A stretch of DNA of 64,000 nt, taken from Pratylenchus scribneri (lineage: Eukaryota; Nematoda; Chromadorea; Rhabditida; Pratylenchidae). Below are positions 41,301 to 51,229 of this stretch, one piece after another. The notes beneath the pieces were generated by a model, which was given only the letters and a program-made list of their open reading frames with translations, had not been told where the DNA came from and did not search any database. The stretch lies in contig JAQSEB010000047.1 in assembly GCA_030063045.1 (NCBI GenBank), positions 2,356,001 to 2,420,000 of the forward strand. Direction: 5' to 3'. A program made the translations under genes and the position numbers. Positions within the stretch are counted from its first letter, which is position 1. Every line of letters begins with the position of its first letter.

Positions 41301-42579
41301 ACGTATTTTGAGTATAATGAACCGAATTTGTGGAGGAAAAGCCGCTTCTTTTTAAATTTTTTAAATTTTCAAAAATAAGGAAGGCCACTTTTTAGAGGAC
41401 ATTTTTGGCTTTTAAATGGCATATCGCCTTCTGAATTGGATTAAGCCTCGCTGAGCTATAACCGAAAGAATGCCCCGGCTACTGACTGAAGTCTGTTTCA
41501 CCGCTGCAAACTGACTTGACCCGTTGAATGGCTTTGACCAAAAGCACTGGTGGACTTTTATTCCGCAACAGAAACAGCCGCATTCGATAGCCAATTTGTC
41601 CGGGTGAATCACCGAATTGTGAGGGAATTTGGTCAACACTATTTAGGAGGGTGAATTCTTCTGCCTCATCTTCGGCCGTGACAGTTTTTGGCTTCTCAGT
41701 TTTTTCCTTTTTTGGTGAATCCGGTGTGCTGCCATCCGGCAATTCATACACAAAACAATCATTCCCATCATGGCCAGGGATGCCCGGATGGGTGGGCGCT
41801 TGACTGGCCGCGCCGGGCAACGCCTGCAACAGTTCGCAACAAGTATGCGCCACCGGGGCCAATGGCGTTGGTTGATTGACATGAGAGACAAAATTGGTTT
41901 TGCCACCGCATGCCGATTGGTTTTGTTCATATTGGCAACGCTGGAATGGAGGGAGCGGAGGAAATGTTGCGAGAAATGGTAGGGGATAATTGAATACTGT
42001 CGATTGAGTCTATATCGGTCGGTTTTTTGGTCCATAGCTCAAGGAGGCAATAACCAATTAAGGAAGGCGATATATATTTGAAAAGCCTAAAGTATTCTCT
42101 AAAAAGTGGCTAAAATATATTTATAAAATTTACAGTTCTAAAAAAGTTACATGTCTTTGAGTCTGATAAATCCGAATTTTCTGATGAAATGCCACCTATT
42201 TTAAAATAAAAATGATTTAAATTTTCATAAAATTAGTAAGCCACTTTTTAGAGGATATTTAGAGCTCTAAAATGACATATCGCTTTCCTAAATTGGTTGC
42301 TTGCTTATTGAGCTATGGCAAAAAAAAATGGCCAAAATATTGAATCGGCGTTGCTCAATTTTCTTATTCAATGTGAAATAATGAAAAATGAAGACAGACC
42401 ACGGATTTATGTCCGCAAAGTTGAAGGCGTTGACAATGCATTCGGATGGAATCATTGCCAAACGATTGGACAATCAGCACTTGATCACCTTCGCAACGAT
42501 AGGAGATAGCCATGGTGGAGTGGATTAGGAGAGGGAAAAGGCCAAATATAATGGCCAATAGCCAAGAAGGAAATGGCAT
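35323..42579 (-). CDS. qua-1: Hedgehog-related Hog-domain protein, QUA-1-like
   Basis: Secreted protein with a C-terminal autoprocessing Hint/Hog domain. Seventeen exons in phase: 42579-42400, 41940-41516, 41088-40930, 40708-40284, 39883-39563, 39476-39343, 39300-38907, 37678-37263, 36779-36411, 36233-36156, 36102-36051, 36002-35912, 35868-35781, 35738-35707, 35658-35574, 35527-35476, 35420-35323; about 1,132 aa. Signal peptide MPFPSWLLAIIFGLFPLLI, a Cys-rich N-terminus (YRCEGDQVLIVQ, LQLCGHKS), a long Gly/Lys/Asp/Thr/Pro low-complexity middle, then Hint: SCFSADTIVHTAMGPIRMDQ with nucleophile Cys, LSLTPLHLFPFGNC, VGQCVF and the end GRRYSKGIYSPIT, GILASCFSQ. There is no Ground or Wart domain, so QUA-1 fits best; its reported length is similar. 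The intron 35528-35573 is GC-AG. Many introns carry foldback or tandem repeats. Confidence 0.85.
36955..37168. mobile_element. foldback element, copy 5 (internally deleted)
   Basis: In a Hog-gene intron: left arm ACATAACTCAACGAGGC through TCCTCTAAAAAGTGGC; the right arm is reduced to CCAGAATTGGTTGCTTTCTT. Length about 210 bp. Confidence 0.7.
37752..38012. mobile_element. foldback element, copy 6, cut by the tandem array
   Basis: The right arm reaches CATTTTAGGCTTTCAAAATG, then passes directly into the AGGCGGAATTATT array. The missing tail suggests the array grew from, or replaced, the element end. Confidence 0.65.
38015..38842 (-). repeat. minisatellite with AATTCCGCCTG core, second locus
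   Basis: About 42 units in reverse orientation, GGCGGAATTATTCTAA followed by either CCA (19 bp unit) or GAACA (21 bp unit). The two unit types alternate in an irregular order. It lies in the 1.2 kb intron 37679-38906 of the Hog gene. Confidence 0.95.
39957..40260. mobile_element. foldback element, copy 7
   Basis: In a Hog-gene intron: CCATAGCTCAGCGGGGAAAT at left and GGTTATCGCCTCGCTGAGC at right; full length about 300 bp. Confidence 0.75.
40738..40900 (-). repeat. dispersed GGTTTAAACC-type repeat, copy 5
   Basis: In the Hog-gene intron 40709-40929: TTGTTATGGTTTTGTCAAAA, AAGGGTATTAAACGGTTTAA, CATTTTGGTTTAATGG. Reverse orientation. Confidence 0.75.
41165..41475. mobile_element. foldback element, copy 8
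   Basis: Full-length copy in the Hog-gene intron after exon 2: left GGAACATAACTCAACGAGGC, right TTAAGCCTCGCTGAGCTATA. It ends about 40 bp from the splice donor. Confidence 0.75.
42022..42332. mobile_element. foldback element, copy 9
   Basis: Full-length copy in the first intron of the Hog gene: left TCCATAGCTCAAGGAGGCAA, right TTGCTTGCTTATTGAGCTAT. Confidence 0.75.
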
Positions 42580-44725
42580 TATTGGCTAGCAAAAGGGAAG
42601 AAAGGATTTTGAAGGAAAAGGGGAAGGATATGGAGGGGATTTGAGTGTTTTGGATAAAAAATGGAAAATTGCACAAACAAAATTTGAAAAGAATGGCACC
42701 AGATTATGTGGAATTGAGCCACTTAAGTGAAAAGGGAAAGTGCCGATGGGCAAATACAAAAAAGAGAACGGGAAGGGGGAAGAAGAGGAATGTGTCCATT
42801 TGGATATATGTATTGCGATGATCCTCCCCTCCCCTCCTCCATCCGAACAAAAAATGTGCGCGAGAATGCAAACAATGTGCCCCCATGCCCATAGGCACGC
42901 GTCAAAGAGGGAATGGGGAAAATGCCATCGTGAATACTTTTAGGTAAAAACAGGGGAATGAAAGAATGAAAAGGAATGTGAAAGGGACACCGTAGCCTTT
43001 TTAATTGGCAAATTATCCTTTTTAAATAAAATGGGACAATTGTAAAGCCTTTGCCTGTTTATCCGGAAGATCAACCCCTGGATCTGTGGAAGCAAGGAGT
43101 AAGCCATTCAAATCTAATTCAATGTCGAATTGAAAGGGAAAGAAAAAAGGGCACGGAAGCCTTTTTGAAATGACAAATTGCCTCTTTTTAAATAGAGTGA
43201 AGAAATCTACTCCATTTAAAAGTCGGCATTCCCTAAAATGGAGCCCATCAAAAATTGTGAAGGCGTTCATCCGGAAGATCAACTGATGAGAAAGGCGAGG
43301 GGAGAAGGCAATGAAGGCGAAATCCAATCCAATTCCGTTGTCCCTTTTTCCGCTCATTTGCCGCCGATTTTCTGCTCTATCGCGGAATGATTGGAGGGAG
43401 GGGCTGGTAGGAAGGAAAGATGAAGCCGTTTGGGGGGTTGGGAGGGGGGGGGGGGGGGTTATTGGTGAAGGTTAGAAAAGGCGTTCCCCCTTTTCCTTTG
43501 CCGGTTTAATCATTTTTTGTGTATATTCGCCCAAAGCGAGACTTCTTAATCAAATCAAATCATTTTAGGCGTTCAGCCACCTTCTATCAATTTTTGGCGG
43601 CACACATTTTATTCCCCTGAAGGCACAAAATTGATGATGAGCGCGATTGATGGGTGGAATGTGTGACATTGGATATCAGCGAATTCGTCACCCAATTTTG
43701 GCTTTTCACCCGATTATTTTTTCTTTTTCAGCTTTTGCCACCCTTCTTCTCTCGGGGTTCAAAGTGAAAATTGGTAGGCGAGGTTTCAGATTCAGAGTGA
43801 TATGGGAACAGAAAGCCCTCCCCACCCAAATCTGGTTTTATTTTATTTGGTGTATGAGAAAATGGAATTAGAAAATATGCAAATTTTGTAAGGATGCGGC
43901 AACAAATATAATTGCCGCCTTCCCTTTTTTCATCGGCATTTGCTACCTAATAAAATTTAAAAATTGCAAGCATATCGAGTTTTGCTTTGATGTGAACATT
44001 TTGGCTAATAAATGAGAAAAAAAAACATTTAGAAAATATGCAAATTTTCTTCTGAGTGAGATGTGCCACACACATTAATAATTGTAGCCTAACAAAATGG
44101 ATTGGTGTTTTTTCTTTTTGCCGTAAACCCTTCAAAACTGTCAAAGGTGGCGAAAAAGTAAAGGGGAAGGGAATGAAAATTTCTATGTAGGCTAAAGGGG
44201 CAAAGGGGGAAGCCAATTCTCGCGCAACTCCAATTGACGAAATGGGGAAGGGGAAATAAAATTGCCGGGTGGTATGCCTCTCGGGGATGGATTCCAAATT
44301 ATTATATATTTGTTCGGACGAAATTGGGTGGTCAAAGGAGGAACATTTTATTGGAAAGACATTTTTTTCTGAAAATGAGGAAATGCAAAATTGAGGGGTA
44401 AAACGGGGGATGGGGGGGGGGGGGGGGATGAATAAGATGGATTAATGGGTGGATTGGAAGGGAATTTTGAGGGAAAATGTGTGTTATGTTGATCAGATTA
44501 GATGAAAAATTGAGGGAGGAGTATTCAAGATTAATTAATGGATGTGCATTCTGCATTTTTGGTTGGGTAAGGGTGGGGGCTAACACATTTGAATGAGAGG
44601 GAAATGAATTCGAGATTTGGGATTTTGGCATCTTTTTACCCCACATTTGCCATCGATAAATACCGTAGGATATCTTACAGGTTAAGCACATTTTAGCCTG
44701 GTTAGTTAAGACTTAAGAATAAATC
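42580..44725. other. upstream region of the Hog gene
   Basis: No gene recognised. A diverged duplication lies at about 43000-43090 and 43158-43290 (both with ATCCGGAAGATCAAC and a CCTTTTTAAAT-type block). Two pure G tracts of 15 and 16 nt lie at 43444-43458 and 44412-44427. Confidence 0.5.
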
Positions 44726-44729
44726 CTCG

Positions 44730-46062
44730 TTTTTTAATTCCGCCTGTTTTTAAGAATAAATCCGCCTGTTCTGATTTATTTTAATTCCGCCTGTTTGACT
44801 AAGTTTTAATAATTCCGCCTGGTTGACTAAGTTTTAATAATTCCGCCTGGTTGACTAAGTTTTAATAATTCCGCCTGGTTGACTAAGTTTTAATAATTCC
44901 GCCTGGTTGACTAAGTTTTAATAATTCCGCCTGGTTGACTAATTTTAATAATTCCGCCTGGTTGACTAAGTTTTAATAATTCCGCCTGGTTGACTAAGTT
45001 TTAATAATTCCGCCTGTTTGACTAAGTTTTAATAATTCCGCCTGGTTGACTAATTTTAATAATTCCGCCTGGTTGACTAAGTTTTAATAATTCCGCCTGG
45101 TTGACTAAGTTTTAATAATTCCGCCTGGTTGACTAAGTTTTAGTAATTCCGCCTGGTTGACTAAGTTTTAATAATTCCGCCTGGTTGACTAAGTTTTAAT
45201 AATTCCGCCTGGTTGACTAAGTTTTAATAATTCCGCCTGGTTGACTAAGTTTTAATAATTCCGCCTGGTTGACTAAGTTTTAATAATTCCGCCTGGTTGA
45301 CTAATTTTAATAATTCCGCCTGGTTGACTAAGTTTTAATAATTCCGCCTGGTTGACTAAGTTTTAATAATTCCGCCCGTTCTGATTTTTAATTCCGCCTG
45401 GTTGACTAAGTTTTAATAATTCCGCCTGGTTGACTAATTTTAATAATTCCGCCTGGTTGACTAAGTTTTAATAATTCCGCCTGGTTGACTAAGTTTTAGT
45501 AATTCCGCCTGGTTGACTAAGTTTTAATAATTCCGCCTGGTTGACTAAGTTTTAATAATTCCGCCTGGTTGACTAAGTTTTAATAATTCCGCCTGGTTGA
45601 CTAAGTTTTAATAATTCCGCCTGGTTGACTAATTTTAATAATTCCGCCTGGTTGACTATGTTTTAATAATTCCGCCTGGTTGACTAAGTTTTAGTAATTC
45701 CGCCTGGTTGACTAAGTTTTAATAATTCCGCCTGGTTGACTAAGTTTTAATAATTCCGCCTGGTTGACTAAGTTTTAATAATTCCGCCTGGTTGACTAAG
45801 TTTTAATAATTCCGCCTGGTTGACTAAGTTTTAATAATTCCGCCTGGTTGACTAATTTTAATAATTCCGCCTGGTTGACTAAGTTTTAATAATTCCGCCT
45901 GGTTGACTAAGTTTTAATAATTCCGCCCGTTCTGATTTTTAATTCCGCCTGGTTGACTAAGTTTTAATAATTCCGCCTGGTTGACTAAGTTTTAATAATT
46001 CCGCCTGGTTGACTAAGTTTTAATAATTCCGCCCGTTCTGATTTTTAATTCCGCCAAGTTTG
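44730..46062 (+). repeat. minisatellite with AATTCCGCCTGG core, third locus
   Basis: About 47 units, mostly 28 bp: TAATTCCGCCTGG plus TTGACTAAGTTTTAA, with recurring 26-27 bp variants. A higher-order pattern is visible: a block ending CCGCCCGTTCTGATTTTTAA recurs near 45375, 45925 and 46030. It lies between the divergent Hog and MLT-10-like genes. Confidence 0.95.
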
Positions 46063-47309
46063 TTAAGAATAATGAAGGTATTTTCGCAGAAAATCATTTT
46101 ATTAGCCGATTATCTAACTAATAAAGATGATGTCCTCTGACTGAGGTCTATAATGGAATTTTGAAAATGAATTTTGAAATTGGGTAATTTTATATACCCC
46201 GAAAATTAACTAAATAAGTAATTAAAATCAGCCAATTTGGCTTTTGCCAAATAGCAATTTTCTTTCCACATCTATGATTTGCGTTATTTCTGGTATTAGA
46301 GAATGAATTGACTTCTATAAAATATGAAATGAACTGTTTTGTTATTTGACGGGAAGAAGTAATGAGAGAAGGTGTTGACCCGCGTCAATTGACACAAAAA
46401 TTGTTGAGAAGTAAACGGAAGGGGATTTCGGATTTGCACCTGGAGGTGCGCAACTCAATATAGCCTTTCGACGACCGATCATTTTGCGCCACCCTTCCCC
46501 TCCTTCTTCATCCTTGTTCTTTATTTTACCTGATTTTTTGTTGCTTGCAAAAGGGCAAAAAAATGGGCGTAAATGTTTAACCAACATTTTGGAAATTTTT
46601 TCCAGTGAAAAGAAGCGGATAAAATGGAAAGAAGAAGCCGAGAAAAAGTCGTAAAATGCCGACTAGATTTATTAGCATAAAAAGCGGCGGAAGCATAAAG
46701 AGTAAATTCATACATAGAGAAAGGAAGCCGACAAATATATATAAAAGGGCATTTTTGATCAAATTAGGACGTTTCCGTACCTTGAGCCACTCTTTTGGCC
46801 ATAACCCAACAATGAAACAACCAATTTGGGAAGCCATATACCGTTTGAAAGCCCTAAATATCTTCTAAAAAATGACTTAACTAAATTTACGAAAATTTAA
46901 ACCATTTTATAGAAAAAGTAAAATATCCCCAAGAAAGTCGGGTTTATTATACTGTGTTCTTTCTTTGTTACTTTTAAAAATTGCAAAAATTTTTGACAAA
47001 TTTTTGCAATTAATAAATGAATTAGTTAAAATTTTAAAAATGGATTTATTTTATTTTTATCCGTCACGCGGATCGAATACCCCAAATTCTCCCCCATCAT
47101 CTATAAATAATTGACAGTCGTCGATTGCGCCGATATCCCCATCCAAAAATTGGGTCTGAACTGAACTGCTGAAAGTGATAAATTAAATTTATGAGATGCT
47201 TTAGAATCTAGCCTCTCTACAAAAACAAAAATGAAACTGTGATTGATCCGGCTAAATGGTCGATTGTCGCCATTTCTCCTCACTTCGCCTCATTCCATTT
47301 CCTTTCTAA
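46063..47309. other. upstream region of the MLT-10-like gene
   Basis: No gene supported. It holds a partial foldback copy (about 46776-46960), a tRNA-like scrap near 47055-47085 (TCCGTCACGCGGATCGAAT) and a TATA-like CTATAAATAA at 47101-47110, about 200 bp before the MLT-10-like ATG. Confidence 0.45.
46776..46960. mobile_element. foldback element, copy 10 (right arm missing)
   Basis: Left arm only: CTTTTGGCCATAACCCAACA, CAACCAATTTGGGAAGCC, TTTGAAAGCCCTAAATATC, then the AGTCGGGTTTATTATAC part of the linker. Confidence 0.65.
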
Positions 47310-50300
47310 ATGTCATTCAATTTGATTTTTCCCAAGGCAACCTTCTTTCTTTTCTTCCTTTTCACTTCATTCCAAACCAATTCTGATTCCTCTTCATCAA
47401 TTCAAAATGGTCATCAATTCCTTTTAAATCCCACCAAAATTGATGCCCTTTTTCGGCGTGCCGCCCTTCTCGCATTGATGAAGGCCAAGGCACGGATTAC
47501 GTTGGCCCAAGTGCCAAAAATTGAACGAATTCTTTTTGCGGAATGTTTGGCCGAAAAAGGGCAGCAGGCCAAAACACCAATTCACTATGCCAAATGTTTG
47601 ACAAAAATTTTCCGTGCCCGAGACCGTGAAGAGCAAAGAACGGAAATGAAAGTGAGTGTTTTGGGGAAAATGCGCCAAAATGGCCAAGGATGCAGATTCT
47701 GCTTTGGCCGATGGAAGGAGGCATCGACACTGGCATCGACGAATTCGGCACTTTTTCAATCTTTGGAGGCGGCAAAAAATGGTGAAAAATACGGTGGCCA
47801 GAAAAAGGCGAAAAAGAGAGGCAATGAAAACACGGATGATGGAATTGCCGGAGAACATTAAAAATATGCAAAAATTGGAAAAATATTCACGGGCATTGGT
47901 GAAATGCCAAAAATTCATTGCGAAAATGGACGACCGAAATGTGAAGTACTTTTTTGGGAACAATCATTTAGAAATATATTTATTACTTTTTTTTTAGATT
48001 AATATCCAAAATTATGACAACAAGGAAATCGGCCACAAATTTGCGAATAAAACGATTGGATGGGCCAAAAGAATTGAATGAAATGCAGCGCAAAATTGAA
48101 GATATTTTTGACAAAATTTCTTCCAACCGATTTTCGCTACTTTCGCCTCGACTTTTCTCCATTTTTCCTTCCAGCAGAAGAAAAGGCTTTTTGTCTCCCG
48201 ATTTGTTTTCATTCCACAACTCCTCCAAATCATCTTTTTCCGTTCCTTCGATCCTTTCCTTGGCCTCAATTGGCCAAAGTGAACAAATTGCTTGGATGGA
48301 TTTGCTGATTAATTTGACTGGCATTGGGAGGAATTTGGCCCGATTGGTCAGTGAATTGGGCCCAAAAATGGAAAGATTGGAAGGAGAAGTGTTGCCGGCG
48401 ATCCGAAAGATTGAGGCAGCCGAACGGGATTGGACAAGGCTGAAGGCAACACTGGACATGGGGCAAAGAAAAATGCTCAAAACGAGGGGATATGCCCATT
48501 TGAGTGGATGGCAACAAGAAATTGTATTAGCGAGAAGTGGGCAAATGGATGAGGAAAATGAAGGGGATTTGGAAATGGCCGAAAGAAGATTGGAGGTAAA
48601 AATCGCGGAATTGGCCAGATTTTCGGAAGAAGGAGTAGGGATGACAGGGGAATATTTGGCAGGTGAGAAGCATTTTTAATTAATAGGAATGAAATAATTT
48701 TATTTATACCAGAAGGCAAATCATTCCATCAAGAATTGAGGAAAAGAAGAAGAAAAAGACAAGAAATTGGTGGAATAGCACCGGACACGGAGAGTGGCCT
48801 GAGACCAATTCCAAACATTCTCGATCTGGAGCCATTTGCATTTGACACGAGATTGGGTGGCGTAATTCTTGAGGTAGAATATTTGAGAAAAATGCTTTGG
48901 GTAGAATGGGAAGAGGCTTGTACGCGAGACTCGAACACCTCAAAAACAAAGAATTTTAAGTAAATTTGGTGTCAAATTAATAAAAAGCTGAATGAGAGCT
49001 ATTGAATGACATAGAAAAAAATGGATTGATTTATTCACAAAGAATTAAGACCAAAAACAGGGGAAAATGATAAAATCATCTTCAGGAATGATAAGCAGAA
49101 TCATTTCTTTTCGAAATGAAAATCAGAATTCTTTCCGGAATGAAAATCAGAATTCTTTCCGGAACGAAAATCAGAATTGTTTCAGGAATGAAAATCAGAA
49201 TTCTTTCCGGAATGAAAATCAGAATTGTTTCAGGAATGAAAATCAGAATTGTTTCCGGAATGAAAATCAGAATTGTTTCCGGAATGAAAATCAGAATTAT
49301 TTCCGGAATGAAAATCAGAATTGTTTCCGGAATGAAAATCAGAATTGTTTCCGGAATGAAAATCAGAATTGTTTCCTGAATGAAAATCAGAATTGTTTCC
49401 GGAATGAAAATCAGAATTGTTTCCGGAATGAAAATCATAATTCTTTCCGGAATGAAAATCAGAATTCTTTCCGGAATGAAAATCAGAATTGTTTCCGGAA
49501 TGAAAATCAGAATTCTTTCCGGAACGAAAATCAGAATTCTTTCCGGAATGAAAATCAGAATTCTTTCCGGAATGAAAATCAGAATTCTTTCCGGAATGAA
49601 AATCAGAATTCTTTCCGGAATGAAAATCAGAATTGTTTCCGGAATCAAAATCAGAATTCTTTCCGGAATGAAAATCAGAATTTTTTCCGGAATGAAAATC
49701 AGAATTCTTTCCGGAATGAAAATCAGAATTGTTTCCGGAATCAAAATCAGAATTCTTTCCGGAATGAAAATCAGAATTTTTTCCGGAATGAAAATCAGAA
49801 TTGTTTCCGGAATCAAAATTAGAATTCTTTCCGGAATGAAAATCAGAATTCTTTCCGGAATGAAAATCAGAATTGTTTCCGGATTCCGGAATCAAAATCA
49901 GAATTCTTTCCGGAATGAAAATCAGAATTTTTTCCACCATCTTGCACAAAAATTATAAAATATATTATTCAATAGCCAAAAGCTAACCCATCATCAATTA
50001 AAATTGATTGTTTCAACGATTTATTTCTATTATGCCTTTTATTTAATTCCAGGGCTTATTCTTGTCGCCGCATGCATTCTATCGTGAACTGATTTCACCC
50101 GAAATTTTGACGGTGAGCGAACATTCTGAATCCATGAAATCTTCCCTCATCAGATTCATGTGCTTTCCCCCGTCGCCTTTTATGCCACAATTTTGTCACC
50201 AATGGCTCTGTTCGCCCAAATTTTAAGTCCTGAAGCATTCAAGCTCCAAGTGTTAACCCCCCAATTTCTGAACACATACACACTGAGTCCGGAAGCATTT

Positions 50301-51146
50301 ATGATTGAAGTCGTCTTCTTCGTTTTTTAAATTGCATTATCTCTTCAAATCCGAATAGGTCCTTTCACCGATTGCGGCCGAGGCTCGAGTGTTGGCTCCT
50401 CGCACTCTGTTTGTCCAAGTATTGGGGCCAAGTGAGTTGGGAAGGAGGGCCAAAGGACCGTTTCCTTTGTTGATTTTAGCCGCCGGCGCAATCCATATTG
50501 GCTCTCCGGACACGCACGGAGTCCTTGTGCTCAGTCCGCACATTCTTTCGCCTCGTATTTACAGTGAAGAGCGTTATTTGATTGAGGTTTTGTCTCCGCA
50601 CATCCTGGGTGGTGAACACAGTTCCGAGGTGGAAGAAGATGAACATGAACATTTTGGTGGAACGGTCAGATTCAGTGAATTCGAAAGAAATTAATCAAAT
50701 GAATTCAGGTCCGATTTGTGGGCTGGCCTGGGCATTCACCGTTGGGAGAAAGCGAGGAAGCGGGGGGAGGAAGGCATCATCATTCACATGGAGAAACTGG
50801 ACACGTTCACGAAGGAGGGGAAACGGAAGCTGGACACGTTCATGAAGGAGGGGAAACGGAAGCTGGACACGTTCATGAAGGAGGGGAAACGGAAGCGGGA
50901 CACGTACATGAAGGAGGGGAAACGGAAGCTGGACACGTTCATGAAGGAGGGGAAACGGAAGCTGGACACGTTCATGAAGGAGGGGAAACGGAAGCTGGAC
51001 ACGTTCATGAAGGAGGGGAAACGGAAGCTGGACACGTTCATGAAGGAGGGGAAACGGAAGCTGGACATGTACATGAAGGAGGGGAAACAGAAACGGGACA
51101 TATTCACGAAGGGGAAACGGGGAGAGATATCAAATATTTAATTTGA
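47310..51146 (+). CDS. mlt-10: MLT-10-like moulting-cycle protein with His-rich tail
   Basis: Nematode secreted protein of the moulting-cycle family, expressed in cuticle-making epidermis in C. elegans. Eight exons: 47310-47651, 47689-47945, 47998-48662, 48713-48873, 50053-50112, 50154-50309, 50359-50664, 50709-51146; about 794 aa. Signal peptide after MSFNLIFPKATFFLFFLF. The family signature is the series of LSP repeats: SLLSPRLFS, FLSPHAFYRELISPEIL, VLSPVAFYATILSPMAL, QILSPEAFKLQVLTP, TLSPEAFM, VLSPIAAEARVLAP, VLSPHILSPRIY. The last exon adds about ten 11-residue units of GHVHEGGETEA, a His/Glu-rich tail not typical of the family. The 1.2 kb intron 48874-50052 holds a TTCCGGAA array. Family confident; exact orthology less so, since the family has many members. 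Confidence 0.8.
49118..49940 (+). repeat. minisatellite with TTCCGGAA core, third locus
   Basis: About 34 units of 24 bp: TTTCCGGAATGAAAATCAG plus AATTC or AATTG. A few units carry single changes (GGAACG, GGAATC) that recur in blocks. Lies inside the MLT-10-like intron. Because the unit length is a multiple of three, all six frames stay open. Confidence 0.95.
50805..51115 (+). repeat. 33-bp in-frame coding repeat
   Basis: About ten units of 33 bp, including GGAGGGGAAACGGAAGCTGG and ACGTTCATGAA, in the last MLT-10-like exon. Translated in the spliced frame they give GHVHEGGETEA; the last two units are diverged. Other frames are also open, which creates false ORFs. Confidence 0.9.
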
Positions 51147-51229
51147 TTTGTTTTCATTTTGATCAAAATAATTTATTAAAAATAGGAAATATTTTATTTG
51201 CCGAAAAAGCAAAGAAATTGGTGAAATGA

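Noticed and set aside
42704..43357. Coding potential upstream of the Hog gene
   Set aside because: The ORFs overlap a diverged non-coding duplication with CCGGAAGATCAAC blocks and lack splice-consistent extension.
46342..46868. Minus-strand membrane-protein-like ORFs near 46.5 kb
   Set aside because: Part derives from a foldback arm, composition is AT-driven Phe/Leu/Ile, and no acceptor or donor links them to other exons.
49067..49958. ORFs over 240 aa on both strands of the 49 kb array
   Set aside because: The 24 bp unit is a multiple of three without stops, so every frame stays open; the region is within an MLT-10-like intron.
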